A stretch of DNA of 64,000 nt from DATLLN01 sp963720885 (GTDB lineage Bacteria; Actinomycetota; Thermoleophilia; Gaiellales; JAICJC01), in assembly GCA_963720885.1 (NCBI GenBank), contig CAVRGW010000006.1:186001-250000 (forward strand), in the 5' to 3' direction. Below, piece after piece: positions 1-9,333 of this stretch (position 1 is the first letter of the stretch; each line of letters starts with the position of its first letter). The translations under genes were made by a program, and so were the position numbers. Below the pieces are notes generated by a model. It saw nothing but the letters and a program-made list of their open reading frames with translations, was not told the DNA's origin and ran no database searches.

Positions 1-1022
1 AGCCAGCGGTCGAGCACGTCGACGCAGCCGGCGATGGCGTCCAGGTGGGCGATCTCGAAGCCGTGCGTGTTCTCGGTTGCGACGCCCAGGCAGGCGGTGC
101 GCCCGACCCGGCCGGTGCCCAGCACCTTCGACGCGTCTGAGCCGTAGCGGCTGACCACGACCTGGCGCACCGGGCGGCCGACCGCGGCCGCAGCATCCTC
201 CAGCTCGGCCGACAGCCCGTCGTCCAGCGGGCCGTTGCTGTCGCCGCGGATGATCACCGGGAACGGCCCCGGCTCGAGGCCGTACTCGTCGGCGACCGGC
301 ACCACCTCCAGCGCCAGCAGCGCCTCGGCATCAGTCCGCCGGGCGTACCACTGCGCGCCATGGCAGCCGATCTCCTCGCGGGCGGTGAACACGAGGTCGA
401 CGTCATGGGGCGGCGAGAGCCGCTGGGCGAGCAGGAGCAGCGCGGCCACCGCAGCGCGGTCGTCCAGCGCGTAGGCGGCGACGTACTCGCCCTCGGCCCC
501 CAGGCGCACCGGGGGCTTGCGGGCGCGGGTCGGCACGACGCGCGATCCGGGCACGACGCCCGCCTCGGCGAGCGCGGCCGGCGCGAGCTTCGTCTCCACC
601 CAGGCGTCACGCCAGCGAAGCGGCGTGTCGTCGAGCTGCTTGCGCTGCGGCGACTCCTCGGACACGTGGCGGGCGCCGAACGACAGCACGCCGAGCACCG
701 AGGCATGCCGTCCCAGCACGTCGACCGGCCCCTCGCCCCAGATCCACGGGTGAGCGTCGCCCAGCGTCTGGCAATACAGCCGCCCTTCGTCGCCGACCCG
801 CTTGACCAGCGCGCCGATCTCATCCTTGTGGGCGAGCACCGCGCGCAGCGGCCCAGGCTCCCGGCCGGGAACGCGCAGCACGATGTTGCCACCGCCGTCA
901 ACCACCGGCGCACCGAACGCCGCCAGCCGCTCCAGCAGCAACGCGTCGATCTCGTCCTCGACGCCGCTCGGCGAGTGACATTCGGCGAGCGCGGACAGGG
1001 TGGCGAAGACCGCGTCCCTCAC
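1..1022 (-). CDS. M42 family metallo-aminopeptidase, 3' end beyond window
   Basis: Cytoplasmic M42-type (glutamyl aminopeptidase/CelM-like) metallopeptidase that should trim N-terminal residues from peptides using two metal ions. The visible part has about 340 residues. Family motifs are present in order: AHKDEIG (residues 64-70, first metal His), ALDD (185-188, bridging Asp) and REEIGCHG (Glu pair near 216-217). Further on, SRYGSDASK and ENTHGFE match the C-terminal metal-binding region. The GTG at 1022 is chosen because translation then opens with VRDAVFATLSALAECHSPSG, the usual start of the family ending in P-S-G. The gene is divergent from the ABC transporter at 1044 with only 21 bases between. 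The C-terminus lies before base 1. The family is secure; the peptide substrate is unknown. Confidence 0.88.
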   Translation of the reverse strand, partial: MRDAVFATLSALAECHSPSGVEDEIDALLLERLAAFGAPVVDGGGNIVLRVPGREPGPLRAVLAHKDEIGALVKRVGDEGRLYCQTLGDAHPWIWGEGPVDVLGRHASVLGVLSFGARHVSEESPQRKQLDDTPLRWRDAWVETKLAPAALAEAGVVPGSRVVPTRARKPPVRLGAEGEYVAAYALDDRAAVAALLLLAQRLSPPHDVDLVFTAREEIGCHGAQWYARRTDAEALLALEVVPVADEYGLEPGPFPVIIRGDSNGPLDDGLSAELEDAAAAVGRPVRQVVVSRYGSDASKVLGTGRVGRTACLGVATENTHGFEIAHLDAIAGCVDVLDRW

Positions 1023-1043
1023 GACGTGGCAGGCTACAGCACC

Positions 1044-1953
1044 ATGAGCTCGCGGACGCCCGCGATCGAGACGACCGGCCTCTCCAAGACCTACGGCGGA
1101 GATGTGCGGGCGCTGGTGGGCGTCGACCTGCGCGTCGAGCAGGGCGAGGTGTTCGGATTCCTCGGGCCGAACGGCGCGGGCAAGAGCACGCTGATCCGCA
1201 TCCTGCTCGACCTGCTGCGGCCGACCGCCGGCAGGGCCTCCCTGCTCGGCGTGGACAGCCGGGCGGCGGGCGGTGCGGCCCGCAAGGCGGTGGGCTACCT
1301 GCCAGGCGACCTGCGGCTGTGGCCGCGGTCGACCGGACACGCGCAGCTGGCGTCGCTCGCCGCGCTGCGGGGCGGCGACCACGAGCGCGAGATCGCGGCA
1401 CTGGCCGACCGCCTGGGCGCGCAGCTCGACCGGCCGGTACGCGATCTCTCCAAGGGCAACCGGCAGAAGATCGGCCTGATCCAGGCGTTCATGCATCGCC
1501 CCAGCCTGGCCGTCCTGGACGAACCGACAAGCGGACTCGACCCGCTCGTCCAGGAGTCGTTCCGGGCGCTGGCCCGGGAGACAGCGGCGGATGGCCGCAC
1601 GGTGTTCCTGTCATCGCACTCGCTGGACGAGGTGCAGCACGTGGCGACCCGGATCGGCATCATCCGCGCCGGCCGGCTGGTGGCGGTCGAGGCGGTCGAG
1701 ACGCTGCTCGCCCGCAGCGTCCGCCACATGCGCCTGACCTTCGCCGCCGCCGTCGACTCGGCCGAGTTCGCCGGACTGCCGGGGGTGCAGTCGGCGGAGC
1801 GGCGACGGCGTGACCGTCCGGCTCTCGGTGCGCGGGTCGGCCGACGCGGTGGTCAAACATGCGGCGCGTCACGAGGTGCTCGACGTCGTCTCGGAGCCTG
1901 CCGACCTCGAGGAGATCTTTCTGTCCTACTACGAGGGCCAGCCCGATGCCTGA
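1044..1953 (+). CDS. ABC-2 type exporter ATP-binding protein (one frameshift)
   Basis: Nucleotide-binding subunit of an ABC-2 (drug/antibiotic-type) exporter paired with the permease at 1946. Walker A GPNGAGKST is at residues 41-49, the signature LSKGNRQK near 135-142, and Walker B with D-loop LAVLDEPTSGLD near 155-166; an SSHSLDEV switch region follows. The reading frame breaks at about 1797-1806: the first frame runs into unrelated Arg-rich sequence, while the next frame supplies a normal C-terminal tail (GDGVTVRLSV through LEEIFLSYYEG) ending at TGA 1951-1953. Joined, it gives about 300 residues, the normal family length. A one-base sequence error is likelier than true loss, because the end overlaps the permease start in the usual operon fashion. 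Confidence 0.85.
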
Positions 1954-2746
1954 GCTGCTGCGCCGGGCGCTCGCCGACCGGTCTCGGGCGTTGGCCGGAT
2001 GGCTGATCGGCTTCGCCGCCTACATCGCGCTGATCGTCGCCGTGTTCCCCTCGATCCACGGGTCGAAGCAGTTCGACGACCTGCTCAAGCAGTACCCCGA
2101 CGTGCTCAAGTCGTTCCTCGGCATCGGCGACACGCTGAGCATCACCAGCGGGCCCGGGTTCATCGACACCGAGCTGTTCAGCCTGATGCTGCCGCTGCTC
2201 GCTCTGGTGCTGGCGATCGGCGTCGGCGCAGCGACGATCGCCGGCGAGGAGGAGCAGGGGCTGCTCGAGCTGGTCGTGTCAGCGCCGGTGTCGCGGCGGG
2301 CGGTGATTGGATGGAAGGCCACCGGCCTGCTGATCGAGATCCTCGCCGTCGCGATCACGATCGTCGTCACGCTGCTGATCGGCGAGGCGCTGGTCGACCT
2401 CGGACTGGACGCCGGCCGGCTGGTCGGCGCCGCGGCCGGCATCGGTCTGCTGGCGCTGCTTCACGGCTGGCTCGCGATGCTGGTGGGCGCGGCGACCCGG
2501 CGCCGCAGCTACGCGATCGGCGTGCCCGCCGCCATCGCGGCGGTCGGCTACCTGATCGCCGGACTCCACTCGCTCGCCGGCTGGCTCGACCCGTTCAGGT
2601 ACCTGTCCGGCTTCTACTACGCAGGGCAGGGGACGCTTTCCAGCGGCGTCGACTGGCCGCACCTGGCCGTGCTCACCGTCGTGTCGGCGGTGATCCTGAT
2701 CGCTGCCGCCGAAGTCTTCGAGCGGCGCGACCTGGGCGGGGCCTAG
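1946..2746 (+). CDS. ABC-2 type exporter permease
   Basis: Integral membrane subunit of the exporter whose ATPase is at 1044; the start ATG overlaps the ATPase stop by 8 bases, so translation is probably coupled. 266 residues with about six hydrophobic segments: one near residues 17-35, a pair near 80-105, a pair near 130-190, then 200-225 and 240-260. A soluble stretch with FIDTELFSLMLPLL lies before the second segment, and EEEQGLLELVVSAPVSRR is the typical ABC-2 cytoplasmic coupling loop. The exported substrate cannot be told from the sequence. The protein belongs to the ABC-2 transport group; no specific resistance role is claimed. Confidence 0.85.
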   Translation: MPELLRRALADRSRALAGWLIGFAAYIALIVAVFPSIHGSKQFDDLLKQYPDVLKSFLGIGDTLSITSGPGFIDTELFSLMLPLLALVLAIGVGAATIAGEEEQGLLELVVSAPVSRRAVIGWKATGLLIEILAVAITIVVTLLIGEALVDLGLDAGRLVGAAAGIGLLALLHGWLAMLVGAATRRRSYAIGVPAAIAAVGYLIAGLHSLAGWLDPFRYLSGFYYAGQGTLSSGVDWPHLAVLTVVSAVILIAAAEVFERRDLGGA

Positions 2747-2753
2747 TTCAAGT

Positions 2754-5045
2754 CTAGTCGCCGGCCGCCGGCGCCGGCTCGGGCGTCGGGCCGCCAGATC
2801 TCTCGGCCGGTGGCTCGATCGTCAGGTTCGGCAGGATCTTGTCGAGCCAGCCGGGCATCGCCCAGGAGCGTTCGCCGAGCAGCGTCAACAGCGACGGCAC
2901 CAGCGTCATCCGCACCAGCAGCGCGTCCGTCAGGATGGCGACGCCCAGCAGCAGTCCGAACTCTTTGGTCACCCGGTCGGGGTTCAGCATGAATGCGAAG
3001 AACACGGTGGCCATGATCAGCGCCGCGGCAACGATCACCCTGCCGACGCCGGAGACGCCGTTGCGCACGGCGTTCAGCGTGTCCTCCCCGTGCACGTGCT
3101 CCTCGCGGATGCGGCTCATCAGGAACACCTCGTAGTCCATCGACAGGCCGAAGATGATCGCGAATGCGATCGGGGGGACGAAGCTCTCGATCGGCCCGGT
3201 GCGGTCGAGCCCGATCACCCCCATGCCGTGGCCCATCTGGACGACAAACACCAGCACGCCGAAGCCAACCAGCGCCGAGATCAGCGTCGTCAGTGCGGCC
3301 TTCAGCGCGACCACGATCGACCGGAACGCCATCGCCAGCAGCAGGAAGGTGACGCCGATGATGTACAGCAGGAACTTCGGCGAGTTGGACAGGATGCGGT
3401 CGCCGATGTCGGTGAACGCCGCGTTCTGGCCGGACACATATGCCTGCGCACTCGAACCCTGCAACGTGTTCGGGATCGTGTTGTCGCGCAGCTCGGACAC
3501 GATGTCGTCGGTCTTCGCGTCCTGCGGTGCGTACTTCGAGTACGCGTTGATGATGGCGACGCTGGCGCCGTCAGGCGTGTTGTCCTTGGTGTTGTAGATC
3601 GGCGCGACCACCTGGGCGACACCCGGCACCTGCTTGATGGCTGCCTCCAGATCGGATGCCGACTGCGCGTCGTCGCGCATGTCCACCACGACCGGGATCG
3701 GCGAGGTGAAGCCGGGGCCGAAGCCGTCCTTGCCGGACAGCAGGTCGTACGCCTGGCGCGTGGTCTGCTGCTTCGGCGCGGTGCTGGAGTCCGCCAGGCC
3801 GAGGCGCACGCTGAGCACCGGGAAGGCGAGGATACACAGCACGACCAGGACGCCCGGCAGCACGATCTTGGCGTTGCGCGTGACGAACCGGCCCCACCGG
3901 GCGACCAGCGTCCGGGACTGGCCCTCCCGTGACTCGTCGGCGGGCTTCATGCCCAGCCGGCCGCGATCGATCTTGTGGCCGAGCAGCGACAGGATGGCGG
4001 GCAGCAGTGTGTTCGCCAGGATCACCGCGGTCAGCACGCCGAGGGCGCTGCCGACGCCGAGCTTGGTGATGAAGTCGATGCCGATGAACGCCAGGCCGGT
4101 GATCGAGATCGCAACAGTGGTGCCCGCGAAGATCACCGCCCGGCCGGCGGTGGCACCGGCGGCAGCCGCGGCCTCGGGAGGTGTCAGCCCGTCGTGCAGC
4201 ATCTGCCGGAATCTGGTGACGATGAACAGCGTGTAGTCGATGCCCACGCCGAGGCCGATCATCGACACCAGGATCGGCGTGATCGTGTTGAAATCTGAGA
4301 GCCGGGCTGCCAGGTACAGCAGCAGGAACGCCGACGCCACTGCAACCACGGCGAACAGCAGCGGGATCAGCGACGGCACCAGCGCACGGAACAGCACCAT
4401 CAGGATGAAGAAGGCGACGATCAGCCCGATGATCTCGCTCGATCCGGTCTCCGGCGGCGGGCTTTCGGCCTCGCCGGTGAACTCGACCTGGATGCCCGCC
4501 GGCTCGCCGGCGGCACGCAGCTGATCCTCGAGATCGACCACGTCGTTGCGCGGCAGCTGGAATCCCGTCTGGTCGAACTGCGCGTCGAAGAAGGCGACGC
4601 GGCCGCTCTCCGAGAGCTGCCCCGAGTCGGGCGCGAGCGGGTCCTTGATCGAGCCCGCATTGTCCGGGTTCTCGTCCAGCGACTTCTCGCCGTCGGTCGC
4701 GATCTGCACCATCTTGGCGACCGCGGCCTTGCGCTCGGGGGTGTCCAGCGACTCGCCCGGCGGCGCGGCCATGACCACGCGCAGCGCAGCGCCGTCCTGT
4801 GCGCCGAACTTCGCCTTGATCAGATCGGTCGCCTTCTGGAAGTCGGTACCCGGCACCGAGAACTCGTTGGCGAGCGACCCGTGGAAGCCGGCGACGAGGA
4901 CGATGAGGAGCAGGGTCGCACCGAGCCAGCCAAAGACCACGCGCCAGGGGTGCATAGCGCAGCCGCGGGCCCAGCGTGCCAGCCCGCCGGCGTTCGCGAT
5001 CCGGCGCTCTTCCTCCAGCCTGGAGCGTTGCTCGTCGTAATTCAT
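2754..5045 (-). CDS. MMPL/RND family transporter
   Basis: Large inner-membrane RND-superfamily protein of the actinobacterial MMPL group, 763 residues, likely exporting lipids or hydrophobic compounds. The N-terminal cytoplasmic tail is followed by a first TM near residue 35, an extracytoplasmic porter domain to about 200, then five TMs, and the same architecture repeats in the second half. Characteristic proton-relay helices are visible: GLGVGIDYTLFI in the first half and FGLSMDYEVFL in the second. A GTG at 5054 is also in frame, but the ATG at 5045 is preferred because GGGTGG lies about six bases upstream of it. Monocistronic; convergent with the ABC-2 permease. Substrate unknown. Confidence 0.9.
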   Translation of the reverse strand: MNYDEQRSRLEEERRIANAGGLARWARGCAMHPWRVVFGWLGATLLLIVLVAGFHGSLANEFSVPGTDFQKATDLIKAKFGAQDGAALRVVMAAPPGESLDTPERKAAVAKMVQIATDGEKSLDENPDNAGSIKDPLAPDSGQLSESGRVAFFDAQFDQTGFQLPRNDVVDLEDQLRAAGEPAGIQVEFTGEAESPPPETGSSEIIGLIVAFFILMVLFRALVPSLIPLLFAVVAVASAFLLLYLAARLSDFNTITPILVSMIGLGVGIDYTLFIVTRFRQMLHDGLTPPEAAAAAGATAGRAVIFAGTTVAISITGLAFIGIDFITKLGVGSALGVLTAVILANTLLPAILSLLGHKIDRGRLGMKPADESREGQSRTLVARWGRFVTRNAKIVLPGVLVVLCILAFPVLSVRLGLADSSTAPKQQTTRQAYDLLSGKDGFGPGFTSPIPVVVDMRDDAQSASDLEAAIKQVPGVAQVVAPIYNTKDNTPDGASVAIINAYSKYAPQDAKTDDIVSELRDNTIPNTLQGSSAQAYVSGQNAAFTDIGDRILSNSPKFLLYIIGVTFLLLAMAFRSIVVALKAALTTLISALVGFGVLVFVVQMGHGMGVIGLDRTGPIESFVPPIAFAIIFGLSMDYEVFLMSRIREEHVHGEDTLNAVRNGVSGVGRVIVAAALIMATVFFAFMLNPDRVTKEFGLLLGVAILTDALLVRMTLVPSLLTLLGERSWAMPGWLDKILPNLTIEPPAERSGGPTPEPAPAAGD

Positions 5046-5099
5046 GGCCGCCACCCTAGCAACGGTTCGCGAACGCCGCGAAGGTTTCTTACAGGATCG

Positions 5100-6422
5100 T
5101 CACCGTTCCGAACGGCGGCGCAACGATCGCCTGCCGAGGCGACGCATCCGGCCTCCGCGAGGCTCGTGCGCATGCGGTGGCGCGGCCCGTTCGGGACGCC
5201 TGACCCGCGCCGTGACGGCGGCCCGGCCGCCCGCCACGAACGTCGGCACCGGGGTGCCGCGCAGGGTCGGGATCAGCAGTCCGGCGCCGACCAGGGAGGC
5301 CGCGGCGGCCGCCAGGTACACGCCCTGCGGCCCCAGCAGCTCGACCAGCGGAGCGCCAAGCGCGAAGGACAGCGACATGGCGCCGATGACCACGGCATCG
5401 AGGGCCGCCGACACCCGCGAGCGAAGGTGATCGGGCGTGCGCCGCTGGATCAGGTTCTGCGCGGCGACGGTGCCGAAAGCGTCGAACAGCCCAGCGGTGA
5501 ACATGCCGAGCAGCACCGGCCAGAACACCGGCGCCAGGCCGACCACGGCGAAGCCGAAGGCGATCGCCACGCAGCCGCCGACGATCGCAAGCCGCTCGAG
5601 GCTGCGCGGGATGCGGCGGCCGACCAGCGCGCCGATCACGCCGCCGCCGTCCCAGAAGACGGCGATCAGCCCGTAGCCGATCGAGCCGACGGCGAACTGC
5701 TCGGCGAGCACGACCTCGGCCACGATCACCGGGCCGACCGCGATCATCACGATCGTCCAGGCGATCGTCAGCAGCCGCAGCCAGGGGTCGCGGATCAGGC
5801 GGCGGTAGCCGTCGAGGCTGCTGCCCACGCCGTGTTCGGGATGCGGCTTCGCACGGAACGTCCCGGGCAGCCGCCAGACGCTGGCCACCGCGCCGAGCAG
5901 CAGCAGCGCGCTGGCGGCGAAGACGCCGGTCGGACCGACGACGGCCAGCAGCGCTCCGCCCACGCCGGGGCCGAGCATGAAGCCGGCGCTCTTGAATGCC
6001 CCAGCGACGCCGTTGGCGCCGCTCAGATCTTCTTCGGCGACCAGCGCCGGGATGGCGCCGGTGACGGCCGCCGACAGCGCGCCCTGGGTCGAGGCGGCGA
6101 GCACCATGACGGCGATGATCGGAAGGGTCAGGCTGAGCTCGGACAGCACGGCGCAGGCCGCGAAGCCGAAGGCGGCGAACAGCGCCGACGCCAGCACCAC
6201 CACGCGCCGGTCGTGGCGGTCACCCACGTGGCCGGACCACGGCGACACGGCCGTCGAGACGCCGAACACGGCCAGCATCGCGCCCGACACCCACCAGGAG
6301 GAGCCGGTCGACTCGTACAGCACCCAGATCAGGGCGGTCATCGCCGCACCGCGGCCGGCGTAGGCGACGCCCTGGGACAGGGCAAGACGATTCACGGGAG
6401 TGTTCAGGGAGGAGATCTTCAT
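5100..6422 (-). CDS. MFS transporter
   Basis: Major facilitator superfamily protein of 440 residues, similar in layout to the macrolide-efflux/enterobactin-exporter (MFS_3) group. About eleven to twelve hydrophobic segments are visible. The loop between TM2 and TM3 has GHVGDRHDRRVVV, the usual MFS G-x-x-x-D-R-x-x-R-R motif. The C-terminal 40 residues are very basic (Arg-rich) and may be an over-run of poor sequence quality or a cytoplasmic tail. Start ATG 6422 is chosen because MKISSLNTPVNRLALSQG leads directly into TM1; an upstream in-frame extension has no such look. Divergent from the DNA ligase across 121 bases. Substrate unknown. Confidence 0.85.
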   Translation of the reverse strand: MKISSLNTPVNRLALSQGVAYAGRGAAMTALIWVLYESTGSSWWVSGAMLAVFGVSTAVSPWSGHVGDRHDRRVVVLASALFAAFGFAACAVLSELSLTLPIIAVMVLAASTQGALSAAVTGAIPALVAEEDLSGANGVAGAFKSAGFMLGPGVGGALLAVVGPTGVFAASALLLLGAVASVWRLPGTFRAKPHPEHGVGSSLDGYRRLIRDPWLRLLTIAWTIVMIAVGPVIVAEVVLAEQFAVGSIGYGLIAVFWDGGGVIGALVGRRIPRSLERLAIVGGCVAIAFGFAVVGLAPVFWPVLLGMFTAGLFDAFGTVAAQNLIQRRTPDHLRSRVSAALDAVVIGAMSLSFALGAPLVELLGPQGVYLAAAAASLVGAGLLIPTLRGTPVPTFVAGGRAAVTARVRRPERAAPPHAHEPRGGRMRRLGRRSLRRRSER

Positions 6423-6543
6423 GGTGTCGGGGGATGCCCGTGCTGGGGCTGTGCCGGACCTGCGCACGCGTGCACGGGTGTCCGTTAAAGGATATCGGCC
6501 GGACGTTGCCCGCGCATGAACATCCGGTTACCCTCGGGTGTCG

Positions 6544-8061
6544 ATGCGGTTCACGACTGTTGTCCAGACATCAAACGCCGTCGCCGCCACCTCGTCCCGC
6601 AAGGAGAAGATCGCACTTCTGGCGGAGTGCCTCGCCGGCCTGGCGGACGTCGAAACGCGGGCCGGCGTCGGCTTCCTGGCCGGCGAGCCGCGCCAGCGGC
6701 CGCTCGGCGTCGGCTGGGCGATGCTCCGCGAGCTGCCGCCGCCCGCGGAGGAGCCGTCGCTCGAGGTGACGGACGTCGACGCCGCATTCGACCACATCGC
6801 CGCGCTCTCCGGCAGTGGCTCGACGGCTGCGCGGCGGGCGGCGGTCGACGAGCTGTTCGGCCGCGCGACCGGCCCCGAGCAGGCGTTCCTGCGCGCGCTG
6901 ATCACGGGCGAGGTGCGGCAGGGCGCACTGCGAGCGGTCGCAGCGGACGCGATCGCCTTGGCGTTCGGGATGAAGCAGGCGGACGTGCGCCGCGCACTGA
7001 TGCTGCTGGGCGACCCGGGCGAGGCGGCGGCGATCGCCCGCGAGCAGGGTGCCGAGGGCCTGCGGGCGGTCGAGCTCCAGGTGGGCAGGCCGGTGCTGCC
7101 GATGCTCGCCGGGACGTCGCCCGACCTGGCGGGCGCGCTCGAGCGGATCCTGCCGGCCGCGGTCGAGTGGAAGCTGGACGGCGCCCGCATCCAGGTGCAC
7201 CGCGACGGCGGGGACGTCGGCGTGTACACCCGCAGCCTGGACGACGTCACCAACCGCGTGCCGGAGATCGTCGAGGGCGTGCTGGCGCTGCGGGTGACGT
7301 CGATCGTGCTGGACGGCGAGGCGATCGTGCTGCGCGAGGACGGCCGGCCGCATCCGTTCCAGGTGACGGCGTCGCGGTTCGGGCGGCGGGCGCCGAGCGA
7401 GGAGCTGCGCCGCGAGCTGCCCCTGACGCCGCTCTACTTCGACGTCCTGCACCTGGATGGCCGCCAGTTGCTCGATCTGCCCGGCAGCGAGCGCGCGGAG
7501 CTGATGGCCGGCGCGCTGCCCGACGAGCTGCGGGTGCCGCGGATCGTGGCCGCCGACCCGGCGCAGGCGGAGGCCTTCCAGCGCGAGGCGCTCGACCGCG
7601 GGCATGAGGGCGTGCTGGTCAAGTCGCTGGACGTCCCTTACGAGGCGGGACGGCGGGGCGCCGGCTGGATCAAGGTGAAGCCTCGGCACACGCTCGATCT
7701 GGTGGTGCTGGCCGCCGAGTGGGGCCACGGCCGGCGGCGCGGCAAGCTGAGCAACCTGCACCTCGGCGCGCGCGACGGCGACGGCTTCGTGATGCTGGGC
7801 AAGACGTTCAAGGGCCTGACCGACGAGATGCTCGCCTGGCAGACCGAGAAGCTGCTCGCGCTGGAAACCGGCCGCGAGGGCATCGTCGTCCACGTGCGGC
7901 CGGAGCTGGTCGCCGAGATCGCCTTCGACGGTGTCCAGCAAAGCTCCCGCTACCCGGGCGGCGTCACGCTCCGCTTCGCCCGGGTCCTGCGCTACCGCGA
8001 CGACAAACGGGCCGACGAGGCGGACACACTCGAGATGGTGCGCTCGCTCGGCCCGGGCTGA
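6544..8061 (+). CDS. ligB: ATP-dependent DNA ligase (LigB/archaeal type)
   Basis: Accessory ATP-dependent DNA ligase, 505 residues, as found besides the NAD-dependent LigA in many actinobacteria; it seals nicks through an enzyme-AMP intermediate. An N-terminal DNA-binding domain (about 1-190) is followed by the nucleotidyltransferase motif EWKLDGAR with adenylated Lys210, then VLDGEAIV (motif III), FDVLHLDG, EGVLVKS (motif IV) and WIKVKP (motif V). A C-terminal OB fold contains FVMLGKTFKGL. The ATG at 6544 is chosen over the GTG two codons earlier because homologues begin close to the VAATSSR box seen at residues 15-21. The upstream 121-base gap is shared with the divergent MFS gene. Confidence 0.93.
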   Translation: MRFTTVVQTSNAVAATSSRKEKIALLAECLAGLADVETRAGVGFLAGEPRQRPLGVGWAMLRELPPPAEEPSLEVTDVDAAFDHIAALSGSGSTAARRAAVDELFGRATGPEQAFLRALITGEVRQGALRAVAADAIALAFGMKQADVRRALMLLGDPGEAAAIAREQGAEGLRAVELQVGRPVLPMLAGTSPDLAGALERILPAAVEWKLDGARIQVHRDGGDVGVYTRSLDDVTNRVPEIVEGVLALRVTSIVLDGEAIVLREDGRPHPFQVTASRFGRRAPSEELRRELPLTPLYFDVLHLDGRQLLDLPGSERAELMAGALPDELRVPRIVAADPAQAEAFQREALDRGHEGVLVKSLDVPYEAGRRGAGWIKVKPRHTLDLVVLAAEWGHGRRRGKLSNLHLGARDGDGFVMLGKTFKGLTDEMLAWQTEKLLALETGREGIVVHVRPELVAEIAFDGVQQSSRYPGGVTLRFARVLRYRDDKRADEADTLEMVRSLGPG

Positions 8062-8067
8062 CCTGCA

Positions 8068-8244
8068 TCAGCCCGCTGCGATGATCCGGCGGGCGAGCAG
8101 CACATCGAACCGGCGGAAGTCCCCCGTCTGCCCGGCCTTGCCGGCGATGAACGCCTGCCGCCGCAGCATTGCCGCCGCCTTGCGATCTTCCATCTGGGAG
8201 CGGGTGCTCCCGTCTATTGCCCCAACCTTGTCTGAGACCGTCAT
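8068..8244 (-). CDS. small hypothetical protein
   Basis: A 58-residue reading frame in the gap between ligB and msrB, convergent with ligB. ATG 8244 follows a good ribosome-binding site (AAGGGGG about five bases upstream), and the second half shows GC-rich third codon positions like real genes here. It has a basic helix-like stretch (MEDRKAAAMLRRQAF) and a short C-terminal LLARRIIAAG. A longer version from GTG 8304 would add IDRTRGLAYLEIKAEKG. I recognise no domain. It may be a real small protein or a remnant of a longer gene. Confidence 0.4.
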   Translation of the reverse strand: MTVSDKVGAIDGSTRSQMEDRKAAAMLRRQAFIAGKAGQTGDFRRFDVLLARRIIAAG

Positions 8245-8342
8245 GTTGACCCCCTTCTCGGCCTTGATCTCGAGATAGGCGAGGCCGCGCGTGCGGTCAA
8301 TCACTTGACCGGTTTCCGAACGAAACGCTTACGTTTCGAGCG

Positions 8343-8744
8343 TCACGAATCGGGGTCGAGTTTGAGCGCGACGGAGTTGATGCAGTAGCGCATCCCGCCC
8401 GCATCCTGCGGGCCGTCCGGGAAGACGTGGCCGAGGTGGGAGCCGCAGCGCTTGCAGGTGACTTCGGTGCGCACCATCCCGTGCGAGCGATCCTCGTGGA
8501 GTTCCACGTTCTCCCGGTCTGCGGGCTCGGTGAAGCTCGGCCAGCCGGTGCCCGACTCGAACTTGGTCTGCGACGAGAACAGCTCGGCGCCACAGGCAGC
8601 GCAGTTGTAGGTGCCGTGCTCCTTGGAATGTACGTAGTTGCCGCTGAACGGCCGCTCGGTGCCCTTGCCCCGGAGCACGTCGTACTGCTCGGGCGTCAGC
8701 CGCTCGCGCCACTCGGCGTCGGTCAGTGCGACGTCGTCTGTCAT
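8343..8744 (-). CDS. msrB: Peptide-methionine (R)-S-oxide reductase
   Basis: Reduces methionine-R-sulfoxide in oxidised proteins with thioredoxin as electron donor. 133 residues, the normal length of a stand-alone MsrB. Two zinc-binding CxxC pairs are present (CAAC and CKRC), together with the substrate pocket FESGTGWPSF and GSHLGHVF, and the catalytic Cys in MRYCINSVAL near the C-terminus. ATG 8744 overlaps the stop of the upstream gene (8741) by four bases, so the two are co-translated. Cytoplasmic; no signal peptide. Confidence 0.95.
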   Translation of the reverse strand: MTDDVALTDAEWRERLTPEQYDVLRGKGTERPFSGNYVHSKEHGTYNCAACGAELFSSQTKFESGTGWPSFTEPADRENVELHEDRSHGMVRTEVTCKRCGSHLGHVFPDGPQDAGGMRYCINSVALKLDPDS

Positions 8745-9304
8745 CGCTGCCTCCTGTCGTTCGACTTCGCGATCCGGTCGCGGAGCAGGCCCAGGCCCTT
8801 CTCGGCCGCGCCCAGCACCGCCTCCTGGCTGACCGGCGGCAGGGTCGACGGCTTCGACGGGGACGAGCCCTCGCGGATCCGCACTTTCGCCCAGTCCCCG
8901 GCGACCCGGCCGACGGTGCGCGTGGCCTTGCGCCGGTCGGGGTCGAGCATCCACACCGCGGAGGCGACGACCATCCGGCGGCCCGCCCGGCCGCGGCCGA
9001 TCGGCAGCCGCGCCAACAGCATCTCGGCCGCGAGCAGCTGGACGACGTCGGACTGCGCGACCTTCGCCAGGCCGTCCATCGCCATCCGCAGCTGACGCGT
9101 GGAGTAGCGCCGCTGAGCCTTGCGGGCCGCGTCCAGCCGGTCGAGCCCGTCGATGAACTCGCCGACGCCCTTCGACTCGCCGACCGGGCTGACGATGGCG
9201 CGCCAGCGGCCGCCCTCGCGCTCGAACAGCTCCAGGTCGAGGCTGCGCTCCTCGAACCAGGCGTGGATGTCGTCGAGCTCCTGCGTTGGATCGACCCAGC
9301 CCAT
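8741..9304 (-). CDS. hypothetical protein upstream of msrB
   Basis: 187-residue soluble protein that I do not recognise. The N-terminal third has an acidic start (MGWVDPTQELDDIHAWFEER) and a beta-like segment (LELFEREGGRWRAIVSPV). The middle is helical (RRYSTRQLRMAMDGLAKVAQSDVVQLLAAEMLLARL), then a WMLDPDRRKATRTVGRVAG strand/loop and a Ser/Pro linker precede a C-terminal helix. The ATGA overlap with msrB says the two are one transcript, perhaps stress-related. No metal-binding or catalytic pattern stands out. The 5' side borders the repeat-containing gap at 9305-9512. Confidence 0.65.
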   Translation of the reverse strand: MGWVDPTQELDDIHAWFEERSLDLELFEREGGRWRAIVSPVGESKGVGEFIDGLDRLDAARKAQRRYSTRQLRMAMDGLAKVAQSDVVQLLAAEMLLARLPIGRGRAGRRMVVASAVWMLDPDRRKATRTVGRVAGDWAKVRIREGSSPSKPSTLPPVSQEAVLGAAEKGLGLLRDRIAKSNDRRQR

Positions 9305-9333
9305 CCCCGAAGCTTAGGCGCTGCGCACCGCTC

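Noticed and set aside
1797..1806. Programmed ribosomal frameshift in the ABC ATPase gene
   Set aside because: No slippery heptamer or downstream pseudoknot is evident, and similar single-base breaks occur in five other unrelated genes, so a sequence error is simpler.
4881..6488. Long plus-strand open frame opposite the MMPL and MFS genes
   Set aside because: Composition is Arg/Gly/Gln/Asp/His-rich without any domain, as expected of the antisense of GC-rich genes; the minus-strand frames carry clear transporter motifs.
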